DNA of 37,713 nt from Streptomyces sp. ISL-66 (GCF_018614135.1 NZ_JAGGOW010000168.1:1-37713); one strand, 5' to 3'. Shown: positions 25,288 through 35,000, numbered from the stretch's first letter. Numbers and translations: made by a program. Notes: a model not told the origin generated them from the sequence alone.

Positions 25288-26306
25288 TTGGCCGCCTCCT
25301 TACGGGCCTTGCGGCCGCCCTTGGCGTCGGCGGCGGGTGCCTCGTCGCCGTTCTCCGGGTCCGCGAGCTGCGCCGCGTGGCCGGTGAGGGAGATGAACAC
25401 GTCGTCCAGGGTGGGGCGGCGCAGGCCGATGTCGTCGATCTCGATGCCGCGCCCGTCCAGTTCGCGGATGACCTCGGCGAGCAGCTTGGCGCCGCCGGAG
25501 ACCGGCACGGTCAGCTTGCGGGTGTGCTCCTCGACGGTGGTCTCGCCCGTGCCGAAGCCGGCGAGGACCTCGCGGGCGGTGGCCATGCGGTCGCGCTCGT
25601 GCACGACGACCTCGACGCGCTCGCCGCCCGTGCGGGCCTTGAGCTGGTCGGAGGTGCCGCGCGCGATGACCTTGCCGTGGTCGACCACGCAGATGTCGTG
25701 CGCGAGGTGGTCGGCCTCCTCCAGGTACTGCGTGGTGAGCAGCAGGGTGGTGCCGCCCGCGACGAGTTCTTGGATGATGCCCCACAGCGCCTGGCGGTTG
25801 CGGGGGTCGAGGCCGGTGGTGGGCTCGTCCATGAACATCACGGGCGGGCTGACGACCAGGGCCGCCGCGAGGTCGAGGCGCCGGCGCATGCCGCCGGAGT
25901 ACGTCTTGGCCGTGCGGTCGGCGGCGTCGCCGAGGTTGAACCGCTCCAGGAGTTCGGCAGCGCGGACCTTCGCGGCCTTGGCGCTCATCTGGTAGAGCTG
26001 GCCGACCATCTGGAGGTTCTCGCGGCCGGTCAGGTATTCGTCCACGGCGGCGAACTGGCCGGAGAGGCCGATCGCGCGGCGGACCTCGTTGGGGTGCTTG
26101 AGTACGTCGATGCCCGCGACGACTGCCTTGCCGCTGTCGGGCTGGAGGAGGGTGGTCAGAACGCGCACGGTCGTGGTCTTGCCCGCCCCGTTCGGGCCGA
26201 GCAGACCGAGGACGGTGCCTTCGGGGACATCGAGGTCCACGCCGTCCAGAGCCCGTACGTCGCCGAAGGTCTTGACCAGACCTTCGGCGTAGATGGCGCC
26301 TGGCAT
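25284..26306 (-). CDS. ABC exporter ATP-binding protein (DrrA-like)
   Basis: The 340-residue ATPase has Walker A GPNGAGKTTT, the Q-loop in GLSGQFAAVDEYLTGRENL, the signature YSGGMRRRLDLAAAL, Walker B VMFMDEPTTGLD and the H-loop-equivalent TTQYLEEAD. The C-terminal extension with RRPTLDDVFISLTGH is the DrrA-type regulatory tail (daunorubicin resistance family), followed by a Lys/Arg-rich end. It powers the permease encoded next. Start ATG 26306 has GGGGGAA a few bases upstream. Substrate unknown. Confidence 0.9.
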   Translation of the reverse strand: MPGAIYAEGLVKTFGDVRALDGVDLDVPEGTVLGLLGPNGAGKTTTVRVLTTLLQPDSGKAVVAGIDVLKHPNEVRRAIGLSGQFAAVDEYLTGRENLQMVGQLYQMSAKAAKVRAAELLERFNLGDAADRTAKTYSGGMRRRLDLAAALVVSPPVMFMDEPTTGLDPRNRQALWGIIQELVAGGTTLLLTTQYLEEADHLAHDICVVDHGKVIARGTSDQLKARTGGERVEVVVHERDRMATAREVLAGFGTGETTVEEHTRKLTVPVSGGAKLLAEVIRELDGRGIEIDDIGLRRPTLDDVFISLTGHAAQLADPENGDEAPAADAKGGRKARKEAAK

Positions 26307-26450
26307 ATGGATTCCCCCAGTGCGGATCGAGCCGAGCAGAATCGTTACATTTCTACGCAGATCCTAGGGGCGCCGGGTGGATCAAGCCCGGCCGAACGGG
26401 CGAAGGGTATCGCGTCATATCGCGTTCCGCCACGGCTCTGAACCGCCGGG

Positions 26451-27683
26451 CTAGCCCATGACCTTGTACCCCGCGCCGTGCAGCGACCGCGCGACCTCCG
26501 CGCAATGCTCCGGCCCCTTCGTCTCCAGGTGCAGCTCCACCTCCACCTCCGTCAGCCCGAGCCGCGGGTCGGTCCGTACGTGGCTCACGTCCAGCACGTT
26601 CGCATCCACCACTGACAGCACCCCCAGCAGGCCCGCCAGCGCCCCCGGCCGGTCGGTCACGCGGAGCCGCAGCGACAGGTAGCGGCCGGCCGCCACCATG
26701 CCGTGGCGCAGGATCCGCTGCAGGAGCAGCGGATCGACGTTCCCGCCGGACAGGACCGCGACCACCGGGCCGTCGCCGTACCGTTCGGGCTCGCTCAGCA
26801 GCGCGGCCACCGGGCTGCACCCGGCCGGCTCGACCACCATCTTCGCCCGCTCCAAACAGAGCAGCAGGGCGCTGGAGAGCGCGTCCTCGGACACCGTACG
26901 GACGTCGTCGAGGAGCTCGCCAATGATTTTGAAGGGGATGTCGCCCGGGCGCCCGACCTTGATGCCGTCGGCCATCGTGTTCGGGTTCTCGATCGACACC
27001 GGGTGCCCGACCTTCAGCGAAGGCGGGTACGCGGCCGCGCCCGCCGCCTGGACGCCGACCACCCGCACGTCCGGCCGCAGCGCCTTCACCGCGACCGCCA
27101 CACCGGCCGCGAGCCCGCCGCCGCCGATGCCGACCAGGATCGTGCGCACCTCCGGGCACTGCTCCAGGATCTCCAGGCCGACCGTGCCCTGGCCCGCGAT
27201 GATGTCGCGGTGGTCGAAGGGGTGGATGAACACCGCCCCGGTGCGGTCCGCGTACTCCTGGGCGGCGGCGAGGGTCTCGTCCACCACCTGCCCGTGCATC
27301 CGCACCTCGGCCCCGTAGTCCTGGGTCGCGGCCACCTTCGGCAGCGGCGCCCCGACGGGCATGAACACCGTCGAGCGGACCCCCAGGAGGGAGGAGGCCA
27401 GGGCCACGCCCTGCGCGTGGTTGCCGGCGCTGGCGGCGACGACTCCGGCGGCGCGCTGCTCGGGGCGCAGACCCGCGATGCGCACGTACGCGCCGCGCAG
27501 CTTGAAGGAGCCGGTGCGCTGGAGGTTCTCGCACTTGAAGTGGACCGGGGAGCCGGTGAGCGACGAGAGGTACCGGCTGCCCTCCATCGCGGTCACCCGG
27601 GAAACGCCGGAGAGCATCTTCTGGGCCCCCCTGACGTCGTCGAGGATGACCTGCGGAACGGGCTGCGGCACGCGGTAGTTCAT
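26451..27683 (-). CDS. ilvA: threonine ammonia-lyase (threonine dehydratase)
   Basis: The 410-residue PLP enzyme converts threonine to 2-oxobutanoate plus ammonia, the first step of isoleucine synthesis. K61 in TGSFKLRGAY binds PLP; ASAGNHAQGVA and the glycine loop VGIGGGGLAAG hold the cofactor; VVAVLSGGNVD lies at the end of the fold. One ACT-type domain (RVTDRPGALAGLLGVLSVVDANV) forms the C-terminus, so it is of the short, single-ACT type. ATG 27683 starts at the family N-terminus (MNYRVPQPV); no Shine-Dalgarno is obvious and a GAGACT -10-like hexamer sits six bases upstream, suggesting a leaderless message. Confidence 0.9.
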   Translation of the reverse strand: MNYRVPQPVPQVILDDVRGAQKMLSGVSRVTAMEGSRYLSSLTGSPVHFKCENLQRTGSFKLRGAYVRIAGLRPEQRAAGVVAASAGNHAQGVALASSLLGVRSTVFMPVGAPLPKVAATQDYGAEVRMHGQVVDETLAAAQEYADRTGAVFIHPFDHRDIIAGQGTVGLEILEQCPEVRTILVGIGGGGLAAGVAVAVKALRPDVRVVGVQAAGAAAYPPSLKVGHPVSIENPNTMADGIKVGRPGDIPFKIIGELLDDVRTVSEDALSSALLLCLERAKMVVEPAGCSPVAALLSEPERYGDGPVVAVLSGGNVDPLLLQRILRHGMVAAGRYLSLRLRVTDRPGALAGLLGVLSVVDANVLDVSHVRTDPRLGLTEVEVELHLETKGPEHCAEVARSLHGAGYKVMG

Positions 27684-28012
27684 GCGGCCAGTCTCGCAGC
27701 CGGTCCGCCGCGCGGCGCGGGACGCGGGACGCGGGGGCCTGGGGACGGGGGACGGAAGACGCGGGGCCGGAAAGAAGCGGACGGGCCCGGGGCGGAAGGA
27801 AGGAGGGCACGGCACGGCACGGTAAGGAGGAGGGACGCGGGAGGGCGCGCGGGCGCCTCGCGCGGAGGGGCTGGATCCCGCCATCCGGGACGGCTCGCGA
27901 GCGGGGTTCCGCACCGGCCGTATCAGTTCTCGTACGAGGAGTACGAGCCGCCGCACGGCCGCGTACTCTGTCCCCCGTCCTTGTCGGCCCCACGCGAAGA
28001 GAGCCCACGGCC
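27684..28012. other. intergenic region of about 330 bases between divergent ilvA and the MarR gene
   Basis: The part next to ilvA is very G-rich with short direct repeats (GGGACGC twice, GGCAC three times); the part next to the MarR gene holds the palindromic site at 27929-27947. No gene seen. Confidence 0.5.
27929..27947. promoter_or_regulatory. candidate MarR autoregulatory operator
   Basis: CTCGTAC (27929-27935) and GTACGAG (27941-27947) are inverted repeats with a five-base spacer, and CTCGTACGAG is itself a 10-bp palindrome. It lies about 65 bases before the MarR-family start and just upstream of a TACTCT -10-like hexamer (27964-27969). MarR regulators usually bind such sites in their own promoters. 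Confidence 0.45.
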
Positions 28013-28558
28013 ATGCCTTCCACCCCGGCCAGTTCCGACCTGCCCGCACCGGCCGAAGCGCCCGCCGAAGCCGGTCTCCTCGACGCGCTCCAGCACCAGG
28101 TGGCGGTCTTCGCCCGGCGCGCCGAGCAGACCCGCCTGGGCGGGGTCGGCCAGGTCCGCAACTCCATGGACCGGGCCGCGTACCTGCTGCTGAACCGGCT
28201 CGACCTGGAAGGCCCGATGGGCGTCAAGGCGCTCGCCGGCGGCATGGGCATCGACTCCTCGACCGTCACCCGCCAGGTCGCGCCGCTCGTCGACAGCGGC
28301 CTGGTCAAGCGGACCTCGCACCCCGAGGACGGGCGGGCCGTGGTGCTCGCGCTGTCCCCGCGCGGGCTGGCGCGCCTGGAGGAGGTCCGCTCCTCGCGGC
28401 GCGAGCTGATGGCCCGGGTGACGGACGGCTGGAACGAAGGGGAGCGCGAGTCGTTCACCGCGCTGCTGACCCGCTTCAACCTCTCGCTGTCCGAGCTGAT
28501 GTCGGCCGGCGCCGAGGGCGGGGCCGACCCGGCCTCCGAGGCGGGCCCCGCCTCCTGA
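28013..28558 (+). CDS. MarR-family transcriptional regulator
   Basis: The 181-residue protein carries an Ala/Pro-rich N-tail, then a winged helix-turn-helix: MGVKALAGGMGIDSSTVTRQ as the HTH, LVDSGLVKRTSHPEDGRAVVLALSPRGL as the wing with the DxR signature, and flanking dimer helices. Such proteins repress local or stress genes and respond to small phenolic or oxidising ligands. Its target is not evident; the palindrome at 27929-27947 in its own promoter suggests autorepression. ATG 28013 starts the frame. It is divergent from ilvA. Confidence 0.85.
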   Translation: MPSTPASSDLPAPAEAPAEAGLLDALQHQVAVFARRAEQTRLGGVGQVRNSMDRAAYLLLNRLDLEGPMGVKALAGGMGIDSSTVTRQVAPLVDSGLVKRTSHPEDGRAVVLALSPRGLARLEEVRSSRRELMARVTDGWNEGERESFTALLTRFNLSLSELMSAGAEGGADPASEAGPAS

Positions 28559-28577
28559 TCCCGCTGCGCCCGACCCC

Positions 28578-28608
28578 TTGACCGGGGTGGTCCCACCGGC
28601 CGCACTAT
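28578..28608 (+). promoter_or_regulatory. candidate promoter of the sigma-like gene
   Basis: TTGACC (28578-28583) and CACTAT (28603-28608) are 19 bases apart, a little long. The hexamer is seven bases before GTG 28616, so a leaderless start at 28616 is possible. A short inverted repeat GGTGG-TC-CCACC lies between the boxes. Confidence 0.35.
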
Positions 28609-29107
28609 GTGGTCTGTGGACCACGGCCCGGGCCCTTACGCGGAGTTCGAAGCCTTCGTCGCCGGTGCGGCGGGGCGGCTCCTGCGCGTCGCGATCCTGC
28701 TCACGGCCGAGCCCGACACGGGAGCGCCCGGCGCGGCCGACGCCCCCGCCGCGCGCCGGCTCCTCGGGGGCGCCCTGGCCCGTACGTACGCGAACTGGCG
28801 CAGGCTGCGCGGGGACGACCCGTACGACTACACCCGCCAGGAACTGTGCGCCGCCTTCGCCCGCACGGGCCGGCGCCACCACGGCGGCAGCGGGATACTC
28901 GCCCGGCTGGGTCCGCTGGAGCGGCTCGTGCTGGTCCTGCGGATCTACGAGGGGGTCGCGGAGGAGGTCACGGCGGCGCAGCTGGGGCTGCCGCCCGAGC
29001 GGGTGCGGGCGCTCTGCGGCCGGGCCGTGGCCGAGCTGCGGGCCGCTCCCGCGTCCGGTCGGGCCCCGACGACGGCGGCCGGGCCGGCTGCGGCAGGTGC
29101 CGCATGA
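28607..29107 (+). CDS. SigE/ECF sigma-factor-like protein
   Basis: The protein of 166 residues (163 from GTG 28616) resembles the SigE-type subgroup of ECF sigma factors. An N-terminal region-2-like helix is YAEFEAFVAGAAGRLLRVAILLT, with ALARTYANWRRLRGDDPYDYTRQEL after it, and region 4 follows as LGPLERLVLVLRIYEGVAEE then AAQLGLPPERVRALCGRAVAELR. The usual acidic -10-binding stretch of region 2 is replaced by an Ala/Pro-rich loop, so it may be a degenerate sigma or a regulator using only the region 4 HTH. It overlaps the next gene, a one-helix membrane protein, by four bases (ATGA), as sigma/anti-sigma pairs often do. No Shine-Dalgarno is visible. Confidence 0.65.
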   Translation: MWSVDHGPGPYAEFEAFVAGAAGRLLRVAILLTAEPDTGAPGAADAPAARRLLGGALARTYANWRRLRGDDPYDYTRQELCAAFARTGRRHHGGSGILARLGPLERLVLVLRIYEGVAEEVTAAQLGLPPERVRALCGRAVAELRAAPASGRAPTTAAGPAAAGAA

Positions 29108-29355
29108 GCCAACCGGAGCCGAAGGAAGCGCGGGTCAGGCAGCTCCTGGAGGGGCCGTACCCGACGGTGCCGGCCGGGCTGGCGGCGGGCGCGGCCGCAC
29201 GCGGGGACCGCGTGCTGCGGCGGCGCCGGGCGGTGCGCCGGATCGGGTGGATGGTGCTCTTCGCGGCGGCGGTCGCCTTCTTGGTCTGGGCCTCGCTGAC
29301 CCACCCGTGGGCGACGCCGTCGAGCGAGACGTCTCCGCCGTGGCGGGACTGGTGA
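29104..29355 (+). CDS. small single-pass membrane protein, candidate partner of the sigma-like protein (83 aa)
   Basis: The start ATG overlaps the preceding stop by four bases. The 83-residue product has a soluble N-half (residues 1-35), a basic stretch RVLRRRRAVRRIGW, one hydrophobic helix (MVLFAAAVAFLVWASL, about 50-65) and a short exported tail rich in Pro/Ser. It has no zinc-binding HxxxCxxC anti-sigma motif. Position suggests it tethers or controls the sigma-like protein, but no family evidence supports that. Confidence 0.65.
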   Translation: MSQPEPKEARVRQLLEGPYPTVPAGLAAGAAARGDRVLRRRRAVRRIGWMVLFAAAVAFLVWASLTHPWATPSSETSPPWRDW

Positions 29356-29425
29356 CCGGCGGCCCGCGCCGGGACCGCTGAGCAGCGGGTCCCGGTCCGG
29401 GTCCCGGTGCCGCTGCCGGTGCTGG

Positions 29426-29461
29426 CCCCCCGGCCGCTCCGCACACGGAGCGGCCGGGGGG
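29426..29461. terminator. strong bidirectional terminator hairpin
   Basis: Perfect 16-bp stem CCCCCCGGCCGCTCCG (29426-29441) / CGGAGCGGCCGGGGGG (29446-29461) with a CACA loop, between convergent genes ending at 29355 (+) and 29501 (-). Confidence 0.85.
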
Positions 29462-29500
29462 GCCGGGCCGACGGCTCGTACAGGCCCGGCCGGCCCGCGG

Positions 29501-30658
29501 CTAGCCCAGCGCCTGCGTCAGGTCCGCGATCAGGTCGTCGGCGTTCTCGATGCCGACCGAGACGCGGATCAGGTCCGCGGGTACTTCCAAGGCCGAGCCG
29601 GCCACCGAGGCGTGGGTCATGCGGCCCGGGTGCTCGATGAGGGACTCGACGCCGCCCAGGGACTCGGCCAGGGTGAAGATCTTCGTACGGGCGCAGACCG
29701 CGACGGCCTCCTCCTCGCCGCCGACGACCTGGAAGGAGACCATGCCGCCGAAGTTGCGCATCTGCTTGGCGGCGACCTCGTGGCCCGGGTGCTCGGGCAG
29801 GCCCGGGTAGAGGACCTTGGAGACCTTCGGGTGGCGCTGGAGCACCTCGACGATCTTGGCGGCGTTCTCCGCGTGCCGGTCCATGCGCACGGCCAGCGTC
29901 TTGATGCCGCGCAGCACGATCCACGAGTCGAAGGGGCCGGCCACCGCGCCCATGGCGTTCTGGTGGTAGGCCAGCTCCTCGCCCAGCGCCGCGTCCGCGG
30001 TGACGAGCGCGCCGCCCACGACGTCGGAGTGCCCGCCCATGTACTTGGTCAGCGAGTGCACGACCACGTCCGCGCCGAGCGCGAGGGGCTGCTGGAGGTA
30101 GGGGGACGCGAAGGTGTTGTCCACGACCAGCTTGGCGCCGGCCGAGCGCGCGATGTCGGCGACCATGGCGATGTCGGTGATGCCGAGGAGCGGGTTGGAA
30201 GGGGTCTCGACCCAGATCACCTTGGTCTTCGGGGTGAGCGCGGCCCGTACGGAGGCCGCGTCGGAGGTGTCGGCCACCGACCACTCGACGCCCCAGCGGG
30301 AGACGACCTTCGCGAAGAGGCGGAAGGTGCCGCCGTAGGCGTCGTTCGGGATGACCACGTGGTCGCCCGGGGAGAGCAGCGTACGCAGCAGGCAGTCCTC
30401 GGCGGCGAGCCCGGACGCGAAGGCGAGGCCGCGGCGGCCGCCCTCCAGCGCCGCGAGGTTCTCCTCCAGCGCGGTGCGGGTCGGGTTGGCGCTGCGGCTG
30501 TACTCGTAGCCGCCGCGCAGTCCGCCGACGCCGTCCTGCTTGTACGTGGACACCTGGTAGATCGGGGGTACGACCGCGCCGGTCCGCGGGTCCGCCGTAT
30601 TGCCCGCGTGGATGGCGCGGGTCTCGAAGCTCTGGTGCTCGTGGCTGTCGTCGCTCAT
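29501..30658 (-). CDS. metB: cystathionine gamma-synthase
   Basis: The 385-residue PLP enzyme is of the Cys/Met-metabolism class. It has YEYSRSANPTRTALEENLA, ASGLAAEDCLL, the AYGGTFRLF loop, the ETPSNPLL motif, VVDNTFASPYLQQPL, and the PLP lysine K205 in HSLTKYMGGHSDVVGG; the late SLGGVESLIEHP binds substrate carboxylate. It joins an activated homoserine with cysteine to cystathionine in methionine synthesis; cystathionine gamma-lyase of actinobacteria is very similar, so the direction is inferred. TAGCAT lies six bases before ATG 30658 on the minus strand with no Shine-Dalgarno, so the message may be leaderless. Confidence 0.88.
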   Translation of the reverse strand: MSDDSHEHQSFETRAIHAGNTADPRTGAVVPPIYQVSTYKQDGVGGLRGGYEYSRSANPTRTALEENLAALEGGRRGLAFASGLAAEDCLLRTLLSPGDHVVIPNDAYGGTFRLFAKVVSRWGVEWSVADTSDAASVRAALTPKTKVIWVETPSNPLLGITDIAMVADIARSAGAKLVVDNTFASPYLQQPLALGADVVVHSLTKYMGGHSDVVGGALVTADAALGEELAYHQNAMGAVAGPFDSWIVLRGIKTLAVRMDRHAENAAKIVEVLQRHPKVSKVLYPGLPEHPGHEVAAKQMRNFGGMVSFQVVGGEEEAVAVCARTKIFTLAESLGGVESLIEHPGRMTHASVAGSALEVPADLIRVSVGIENADDLIADLTQALG

Positions 30659-30664
30659 GGCCCG

Positions 30665-30670
30665 ATGCTA
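30665..30670 (-). promoter_or_regulatory. -10-like TAGCAT, 6 nt before the metB ATG
   Basis: Reading the minus strand, TAGCAT, six bases, then ATG. This matches the leaderless pattern seen at several other genes here. The -35 region is not clear. Confidence 0.35.
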
Positions 30671-30762
30671 ATGCCCCGGCGGCCCCCGTCCTCTTCTCTC
30701 CCCCCTCACGCCGGCCCGTCCGTATTGGCGTTCGTACGGGTGGGTCTGGTTCGCTGGGGGGT

Positions 30763-31869
30763 ATGGAGATTCTGTGGTTCCTGCTCGCGATGGGCCTGCT
30801 CTTGGCCGCCGTCGGACCGTACCTTCGGCGCAAGCGCGGCGGCCTGCGCCTGGCCGTGCCCGGCAGCCCCGACGCCGCCGACCCCGCGGACTACGGATTC
30901 GCCCTCCAGGAGGAGCTCGACGTCCGGATCCCCGGCCCGGACCAGGACCTGATGGACGCCTTGGACCACGTGCGGCGCACCGGGCAGTGGCAGGCCGCCT
31001 CCCAGCTGCTGGCCGGTACCCCGAAGGAGGGCGAGGTGCGCTGGCAGCGCGTCCAGGCCTTCGCCGGTTCGGCGGCGCTGGAGCTCGCCCGGGAGCCCGG
31101 TCTCGGCGCGCCGTGGTTGAAGGCGTGGCGGCTGGAGGCGCCGAAGGACGCGGGTGGCGCGCAGGTGCACGCGGAGCTGCTGGCGCAGCAGATGTGGCGG
31201 CGCCCGGAGGGCGTGAGCGACGCCGACGTCCGGATCATCGCGGAGGAGGCCCGGGAGTCCTGCCGCACGGCCGCGCTGCTGGCTCCGGGCGACCCGGTCC
31301 CGTACATCGTCGAGCTGGCCGTCGCCCGGATGCTCCACTACTCGGAGGCCGAGTACGACGCGCTGTGGGCGAAGATCATCGACCGGGCGCCGCAGCACAT
31401 GGGCGCGCACCTGGCCGCGCTGAACTACTGGTGCGCGAAGTGGCACGGCTCCCGGGAGAAGGCCGACGCCTTCACCCACTACGCGGCGGCCCGCGCCCCG
31501 CGGGGCTCGCTGCTGGCGGCGCTGCCGCTGTTCGCGCTGTACGAGCACGTGCCCGACGTGGTCCTGATCCGCAGCTTCCACCAGAGCGCGGCGGTGACGC
31601 GGGCGGTGGAGGGCGCGCTGTACGCGGTCCACAGCGCGCGCCCCGACGATCCGATGCTGGCGCACGTACGGCACTTGCTGCTGCTGTTCCTAGTCGGCGG
31701 CGAGCGGTGGGCGGAGGCGATGGAGCAGGTCCGCCACGTCGACGGCTACGTCGGCGCCCTCCCCTGGTCGGCCGACCCGGACCCGGCGGCCTCGTACGCG
31801 GTCTACCGCGCCCTGGCGGTGGCGGGCTACGAGGCGAACGGCGGCTCCCCGGCGACACTGCCGCGCTGA
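30763..31869 (+). CDS. membrane-anchored helical protein of unknown function (368 aa)
   Basis: An N-terminal hydrophobic helix (ILWFLLAMGLLLAAVGPYL) followed by RRKR anchors the protein with its long C-domain in the cytoplasm. The rest is alpha-helical, with spaced Ala/Trp-rich helices such as RRTGQWQAASQLLAG, MGAHLAALNYWCAKWHGS and EKADAFTHYAAARAP, which look like TPR-type or DUF4034-like helical hairpins. I do not recognise a catalytic motif. GGGGGG directly before ATG 30763 serves as ribosome site. It is divergent from metB and ends in a strong terminator. Confidence 0.7.
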   Translation: MEILWFLLAMGLLLAAVGPYLRRKRGGLRLAVPGSPDAADPADYGFALQEELDVRIPGPDQDLMDALDHVRRTGQWQAASQLLAGTPKEGEVRWQRVQAFAGSAALELAREPGLGAPWLKAWRLEAPKDAGGAQVHAELLAQQMWRRPEGVSDADVRIIAEEARESCRTAALLAPGDPVPYIVELAVARMLHYSEAEYDALWAKIIDRAPQHMGAHLAALNYWCAKWHGSREKADAFTHYAAARAPRGSLLAALPLFALYEHVPDVVLIRSFHQSAAVTRAVEGALYAVHSARPDDPMLAHVRHLLLLFLVGGERWAEAMEQVRHVDGYVGALPWSADPDPAASYAVYRALAVAGYEANGGSPATLPR

Positions 31870-31891
31870 CGGCGGTTCCACGGACATACGG

Positions 31892-31929
31892 CGACGGCCG
31901 CCCCTCCCGGATGGGAGGGGCGGCCGTCG
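31892..31929. terminator. strong bidirectional terminator hairpin
   Basis: A 17-bp stem made of GACGGCCGCCCCTCCC (31893-31908) and GGGAGGGGCGGCCGTC (31913-31928) plus one flanking C-G pair, loop GGAT. It lies between convergent genes ending at 31869 (+) and 32008 (-). Confidence 0.85.
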
Positions 31930-31934
31930 TCATG

Positions 31935-31978
31935 CTGTGGTGCTGGTACTTGTGCTGGTGCTGGTGCTGGTGCCGGTG
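31935..31978 (+). repeat. short (TGCTGG)n-type tandem repeat
   Basis: TGCTGG/TGGTGC hexamers repeat about six times with minor changes, between the terminator and the end of the large secreted-protein gene. Noncoding. Confidence 0.65.
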
Positions 31979-32007
31979 ATTCCGGTGGCAGCGGTGCTAC
32001 CGGTGGG

Positions 32008-35000
32008 TCACGGTGCCGCGTCCAGGGTGGGTACCGGCAGCGGCGCGGTGGCCAGGGTCGTGATGGTCCAGCGCTGGGCGTTGGAGGGGTTGCAGTCGTA
32101 CAGCCAGAGCTGGGTGCCCGGGGTCGTGTTGTAGTTGCCGAGGTCCACGCAGCGGCCGGAGACCGGGTTGTAGATCGAGCCGTCGGCGCGGGGCACGAAC
32201 TTCTGGGCCGGGGTCGGAGTACCGCCACAGGTCCGCAGTTCGAGCAGGGTGAGGTTGGCGGTACCCGAGTTGGTCGCGTTCACGCACTTGCCCTGGATCC
32301 GGAGGGATCCGTCGGCCCGTACGTCGAACTCCTGGGCCACGGTGCCGTTGCAGCCCGCGATCTGGATCTTGTTGCCGTCATCGGTGCTGGCGTAGTCGTT
32401 GTCCACGCAGATGCCCGGGGCCGGGGCCGCGGTGAGCGTGATCCGGCCCGTGGTCGCCGGGGCGGTGGGGGCTGCCGCGTACTGGTAGGCGGCGAAGTTG
32501 CTGACGCCGCCGTTCAGTACGTCCGAGTTGGCCCCGGAGACCTTGTAGCGGCCGAAGACGATCGGACCGCTGGGGGCGGGGCTGGTGGCTGCGGCGTGGT
32601 GTCCGGTGCTGGCGAGGACGCCGTTGACGTAGAGGCTCATCAGGCCGCTGCCGGCGTTGTAGACGGCGGTCAGGCGGGTCCAGGCGTCAGGGGTCCACCG
32701 GGCGGCCTGGTTGGCCACGCTGGTGTAGTCGTAGGGCCAGCCTCCGCCCTGCGCGTTGGCCATGGCGAAGTGCCACTGACCGGTGTTCTTGTCGCCGTAG
32801 ATCATGAACGAGCTGTTCAGCGTGCCGTCCTGGCTGACGACCATGCTCGTCGTGGGCCCCGGGGTCGTCGACCCGTGCTTGGCCCAGGTGGTGATGGTGA
32901 AGTCCTTGCGGGTGTCGAGGCCCGGACCGCTGGTGGTGATGGTCGACCCGGCGCCCTTGAACGCCGCGTAGGAGGTGCTACGGCCTTCGATGGTCTCGGC
33001 GGCGGGGTAGGTGATGCCCGCGGTGGTGGCGGGGTACTTGTTGCCGCCGGCGCTGGGGGTGCTGGTGGCGGTCCCGGCGTTCAGCTTCCACTGGTAGGCG
33101 GGGGTGTTGAGGTTGCCCTGCAGGGTGACGCCCGGGGCGACGGCGGTGACGGTCGGGTAGAGGACCGAGGTGCCGTTGGGGGCGGTGCCGACGCCATTGA
33201 AGGAGAAGAGCTGCTGGGTGGTGTCGACGGCCCAGAGGTCGGGGATGTTGTCGCCGGTGAGGTCGCCGTCGGAGCCGACGCGCGGGTAGCGGGCCGGGTC
33301 GATCTTGCCGGTGATGAGGCCGGCGGCCGGATCGGCGATCCCGGTCAGGACGGGTGCCTCGGGGGTGCCGCCCGTGATGGTGAAGGCGTGGAGCGTGCCG
33401 CCGTCGGTCTTGTTGCGGGCCCACAGGGTCGCGTAGTTGGTGCCCTTGGCGCGACCGGGGGTGAGCAGTTCGTAGCCGTCCCAGCGGGTGTCGTTGCCGG
33501 AGATCAGGTACGCCGGCGAGTCGAGCTGGTTGGTGGCACCGGGGATGCCCAGCCACAGGCGCCCGTTCTCCACGAACAGGAGCGAGCTCTGGGGCAGGGA
33601 GTTCGGCTGTCCGGCCTTGCTGTCACCGGTGACCGAGCCGTAGGCGGCGATCTGGGTGACCTTGGACCAGTCGGTACCGAAGCCGTAGTCGGCGCAGTTG
33701 ATCGGGGTGAAGTCCGCCTTGGCGCAGGAGCCGGGCTTGTCCACCTTGTTGGGTGCCTGGCCGTCGACCAGTCCCGTGCCGCTGTTGGTGAAGACGTACA
33801 GGTTGGGCTTGCCGGGCTCGTGGGCGAGGAGGTCGTCGACGTTCTTGTTGCCGAGGCTGCCGCGGTGGGTGAGCTGGATGCCGTTCCAGCCGTTGCCGCT
33901 CACGCTGGAGCGGGCGAGGGCGACGGGGGAAGCGGCGGGGTCGCCGCCGCCGTTGATCTGGCGGATGTTGCCTGCGGCGTCGGCGAGGACGACGTCGGCC
34001 TTCTTGTCACCGTTGATGTCGCCGAAGATCGGCGCCGGACTGTTCGGGTTCGACGGGACGTAGAAGCTGTAAGCGACGGGCTGCGACATGTTGCCCGCGT
34101 TGTCCTGGGTCTGCAGGTACAGGTAGTTGGTGCCCCAGGCCCGGGGGGTGTACTGGACGGTGGCCTTGCCGGCCGTGAACGTCTTGATGATCCCGGGGTC
34201 GCTGTCGGTGCAGTTCCAGTCGGAAGCCGCCTTCACCGGGTCCGTGGTCCAGCGGGCACAGGCCAGGCCGGAGCTGCGGTTGGTGCCGGTGATCGGGGCG
34301 TTGTCCGCACCGGACAGCGTGAAGGTGCCCGTCTCGTCGACGCGCTTGGGGTGACCGCCGGTGGTGCCGGAGAGCGGGAAGTCGCTCGACGTGACAGCCG
34401 CGGACGGCGCGGTCCGGTCCACCCGGAAGAAGCACCAGCCGGTCTCGGCGCTGGTCAGCGTGCCGTCCGTGGTGCGCGCGGTCCAGCCGTACTGGTGGCC
34501 TTCGATGAGCATGCCGGCATCGACGACCGCGTCGCCGGAGGAGCCGTTCCAGCCGGTCTGGTGCCACACGGACTGGCCGGCGGCGTCGTCGTCCCAGATC
34601 TGGAAGGTCGTCTGCAGCTGGCGGCCGGTGGGCGACCAGGTGTCGGACGTCAGGTAGACGTTGGAGTTGGCGCCGATCCAGCCCGGGTTGTCCCAGGGCT
34701 GGGCCGCCCCCGGGGTGGTGCAGGCGGAGTAGGTGCCGGTACCCGCGAAGCCCGGGGTGGGGCTGGTGCGGGGGCTGCCGACGTGGGGCTGGAAGTCGTA
34801 CGTGGTGACGATGTGCGGGGTGTTGCTGAACCGCTGCCGGTAGTACATGTTGCCTTCGTCGTCCGGCGCGAGGCCGAAGGTGAAGGTCGAGGCGCGGATG
34901 GCGGCGTGGCTCTTCATCTGGGAGGTGACGTCGTACTGGATCTCACCCGTGCCCGAGATCGTGGCGCCGCCGATCTTGGTGCAGCCGCCCATGCGCGAGT

